From Sphingobacteriaceae bacterium (GTDB lineage Bacteria > Bacteroidota > Bacteroidia > Sphingobacteriales > Sphingobacteriaceae), in the NCBI GenBank assembly GCA_025450155.1, contig JANWIB010000030.1:1-14599 (forward strand): a stretch of 14,599 nucleotides of DNA, written 5' to 3'. Below the pieces are notes generated by a model. That model ran no database searches and had not been told where the DNA came from. It worked only from the letters and a program-made list of their open reading frames with translations. Below are positions 13,518 through 14,599 of the stretch, piece by piece (the stretch's first letter is position 1; each line of letters starts with the position of its first letter). Both the position numbers and the translations under genes were made by a program.

Positions 13518-13979
13518 ATGAATAAAATTATTAAATCCCTTACAGTAATAACAATTTCCCTTTTTTCTTTGCAGAGCTGCAATAAGGGCGATGATGAAAA
13601 TATATCAACAAATCAAAAAAAAATAGAGGCCAAAGTAAATGGCAAAGAGTGGGCTGGTGAAGGTGATTACTTTATTGCTTTTGGAAATACGCCCCAGTTA
13701 TTTTCTATTACCGGCCGGAATGATACCTCTCAATTTACTATTGAGTTAAGAGCCACGGGTAAGGGAACCTATACAACTATTGATGATGGCTACTACTTTT
13801 CCTTACCTCAAAAAACGAATTATGACATTAAATCGGGTAGCGTTACTATAACGGAAGTAACTTCTAAAAATCTTGCAACAGGAAGTTTTGAATTTGAAGC
13901 AGAAAATCAAGCATCTGGAAAAAAGGTAAAAATAACCCAGGGGAAATTTACTCAAGTTCAAGGATTGGGTTTCTGGTAG
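13518..13979 (+). CDS. DUF6252-like small lipoprotein
   Basis: This 153-residue protein has a type II signal peptide (MNKIIKSLTVITISLFSLQSC, C21 lipidated) followed by an acidic tether. The body contains 'EAKVNGKEWAGEGDYFIAF', 'FSITGRND', 'GKGTYTTIDDGYYF' and 'ATGSFEFEAENQASGKKVKITQGKF', the layout of the DUF6252 Bacteroidota lipoproteins, which are beta-rich and of unknown role. No catalytic residues are apparent. It appears to be a single-gene unit: maf ends about 200 nt earlier and the next gene starts 130 nt later. Confidence 0.8.
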   Translation: MNKIIKSLTVITISLFSLQSCNKGDDENISTNQKKIEAKVNGKEWAGEGDYFIAFGNTPQLFSITGRNDTSQFTIELRATGKGTYTTIDDGYYFSLPQKTNYDIKSGSVTITEVTSKNLATGSFEFEAENQASGKKVKITQGKFTQVQGLGFW

Positions 13980-14109
13980 CGTTTTGCTCCTCGGCTTTTT
14001 GAGACTATCTACTAAATTTGGGGGTTAGTTGAGGTAATAAATTGAAAAAAGTAAACCTTTAGGCGATAATTATGTTGCTTATTGTTAATTAGGAAAACCA
14101 AGTTTAAAA

Positions 14110-14484
14110 ATGGAAACGAACAATAATTTAGCAACACAAGAAAGTGGAAAAACGGCTGGTATTGTCAGCTATTTTACAATTGTCGGCTGGCTTATCGCTT
14201 ATTTTGCCATGCACAAAGACAAAAAAACCGAGTTAGGCAGTTATCAGCTCAGACAAACGTTACTTTTTCATATTGTAGCAATGGTACTTAGCTATGGCTG
14301 GGGATTTATTGCCAGCATGCTTATCTTATCAAGTGGACTCTCGTTTTTAGCTTATTTTGGATGGATCATTAATTTAGGACTTTTCATTCTTTGGATTATC
14401 GGATTTATAGGTGCTATTAATGGCGAAAAGAAACCTATACCTTTAATTGGAGAGAAAGCACAAACAACTTTCCCAGGTATCTAA
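14110..14484 (+). CDS. DUF4870 domain-containing membrane protein
   Basis: This 124-residue protein has three hydrophobic segments at about 17-33, 51-75 and 78-103. Family hallmarks are a conserved segment after the first helix, 'ELGSYQLRQTLLFHI', and 'GAINGEKKPIPLIGEKAQ' after the last. These fit DUF4870/Tic20-like small membrane proteins, whose function is not known. ATG at 14110 is the first start in the frame. A clear terminator follows 21 nt after the stop, so it ends its transcript. Confidence 0.82.
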   Translation: METNNNLATQESGKTAGIVSYFTIVGWLIAYFAMHKDKKTELGSYQLRQTLLFHIVAMVLSYGWGFIASMLILSSGLSFLAYFGWIINLGLFILWIIGFIGAINGEKKPIPLIGEKAQTTFPGI

Positions 14485-14505
14485 ATACGTTTTACTAGTA
14501 TTCCT

Positions 14506-14541
14506 AACTGCTGGGTTCTTAATGTCCGGCAGTTTTCTTTT
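14506..14541 (+). terminator. Intrinsic terminator after the DUF4870 gene
   Basis: AACTGCTGG (14506-14514) pairs with CCGGCAGTT (14526-14534) in a 9-bp stem (one G-T pair) with an 11-nt loop. TTTTCTTTT follows from 14533. Confidence 0.85.
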
Positions 14542-14599
14542 ATCGAATCTGCAAGGTTTTCAGATCTTCTTCTGTTCCATTAAATACATTCAGATCAGC
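14540..14599 (-). CDS. C-terminal end of a convergent gene, unidentified
   Basis: The minus strand is open from the window edge to a TAA at 14542-14540, giving 19 residues (ADLNVFNGTEEDLKTLQIR). It is consistent with the tail of a convergent gene directly behind the DUF4870 terminator, but it is too short to identify and could be chance. Confidence 0.35.
   Translation of the reverse strand, partial: ADLNVFNGTEEDLKTLQIR

Overview
The window looks like a chromosomal segment from a member of the Bacteroidota, probably a Sphingobacteriia or Cytophagia type. The evidence is the moderately AT-rich sequence, several matches to the Bacteroidota promoter pattern (TTTG at -33, TAnnTTTG at -7), weak use of Shine-Dalgarno sequences, a Bacteroidota-type CcmD, Spi/C10 proteases and DUF2520-type genes. 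There is no RNA gene, insertion sequence, integrase or CRISPR array that I can see.

Layout, left to right. (1) 1-708, minus strand: the start of a gene that may be an O6-methylguanine-DNA methyltransferase, preceded in the same operon by a YdeI/OmdA-like protein. (2) 887-2434, plus strand: ccmB-ccmC-ccmD, a tightly packed membrane module for heme handling in cytochrome c maturation. (3) 2563-3999: a hexameric-type glutamate dehydrogenase with its own likely promoter and a strong bidirectional terminator. (4) 4078-7698, minus strand: an accessory island. It holds a C10 (streptopain-like) cysteine protease, a small lipoprotein, a truncated second copy of the C10 gene, a PD40 beta-propeller lipoprotein, and a second paralogous small lipoprotein. 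This reads as a tandem duplication of a protease-lipoprotein unit with decay and insertion. (5) 7875-11550, plus strand: ccmE, ccmF and a DUF2520 Rossmann protein. (6) 11607-13314: an ISC-type [2Fe-2S] ferredoxin and iscX, then kdsC and maf. (7) 13518-14484: a small DUF6252-like lipoprotein and a DUF4870 membrane protein, then a terminator and the tail of a convergent gene.

Working together: CcmB, CcmC, CcmD, CcmE and CcmF belong to System I cytochrome c biogenesis. They deliver heme to the outer face of the cytoplasmic membrane and attach it to apocytochromes. CcmE carries a CxxxY motif where classical CcmE has its heme-binding histidine, and no ccmG or ccmH is seen. This matches the variant System I described in Desulfovibrio and archaea. 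ccmA is also missing from the window. The Fe-S pair fdx-iscX stands apart from any iscSUA/hscBA genes. kdsC (Kdo for LPS) and maf (nucleotide house-cleaning) are housekeeping genes.

The most interesting part is the protease-lipoprotein island, where the small lipoproteins are candidates for cognate partners or inhibitors of the secreted protease. That role is inference from gene order and duplication only.
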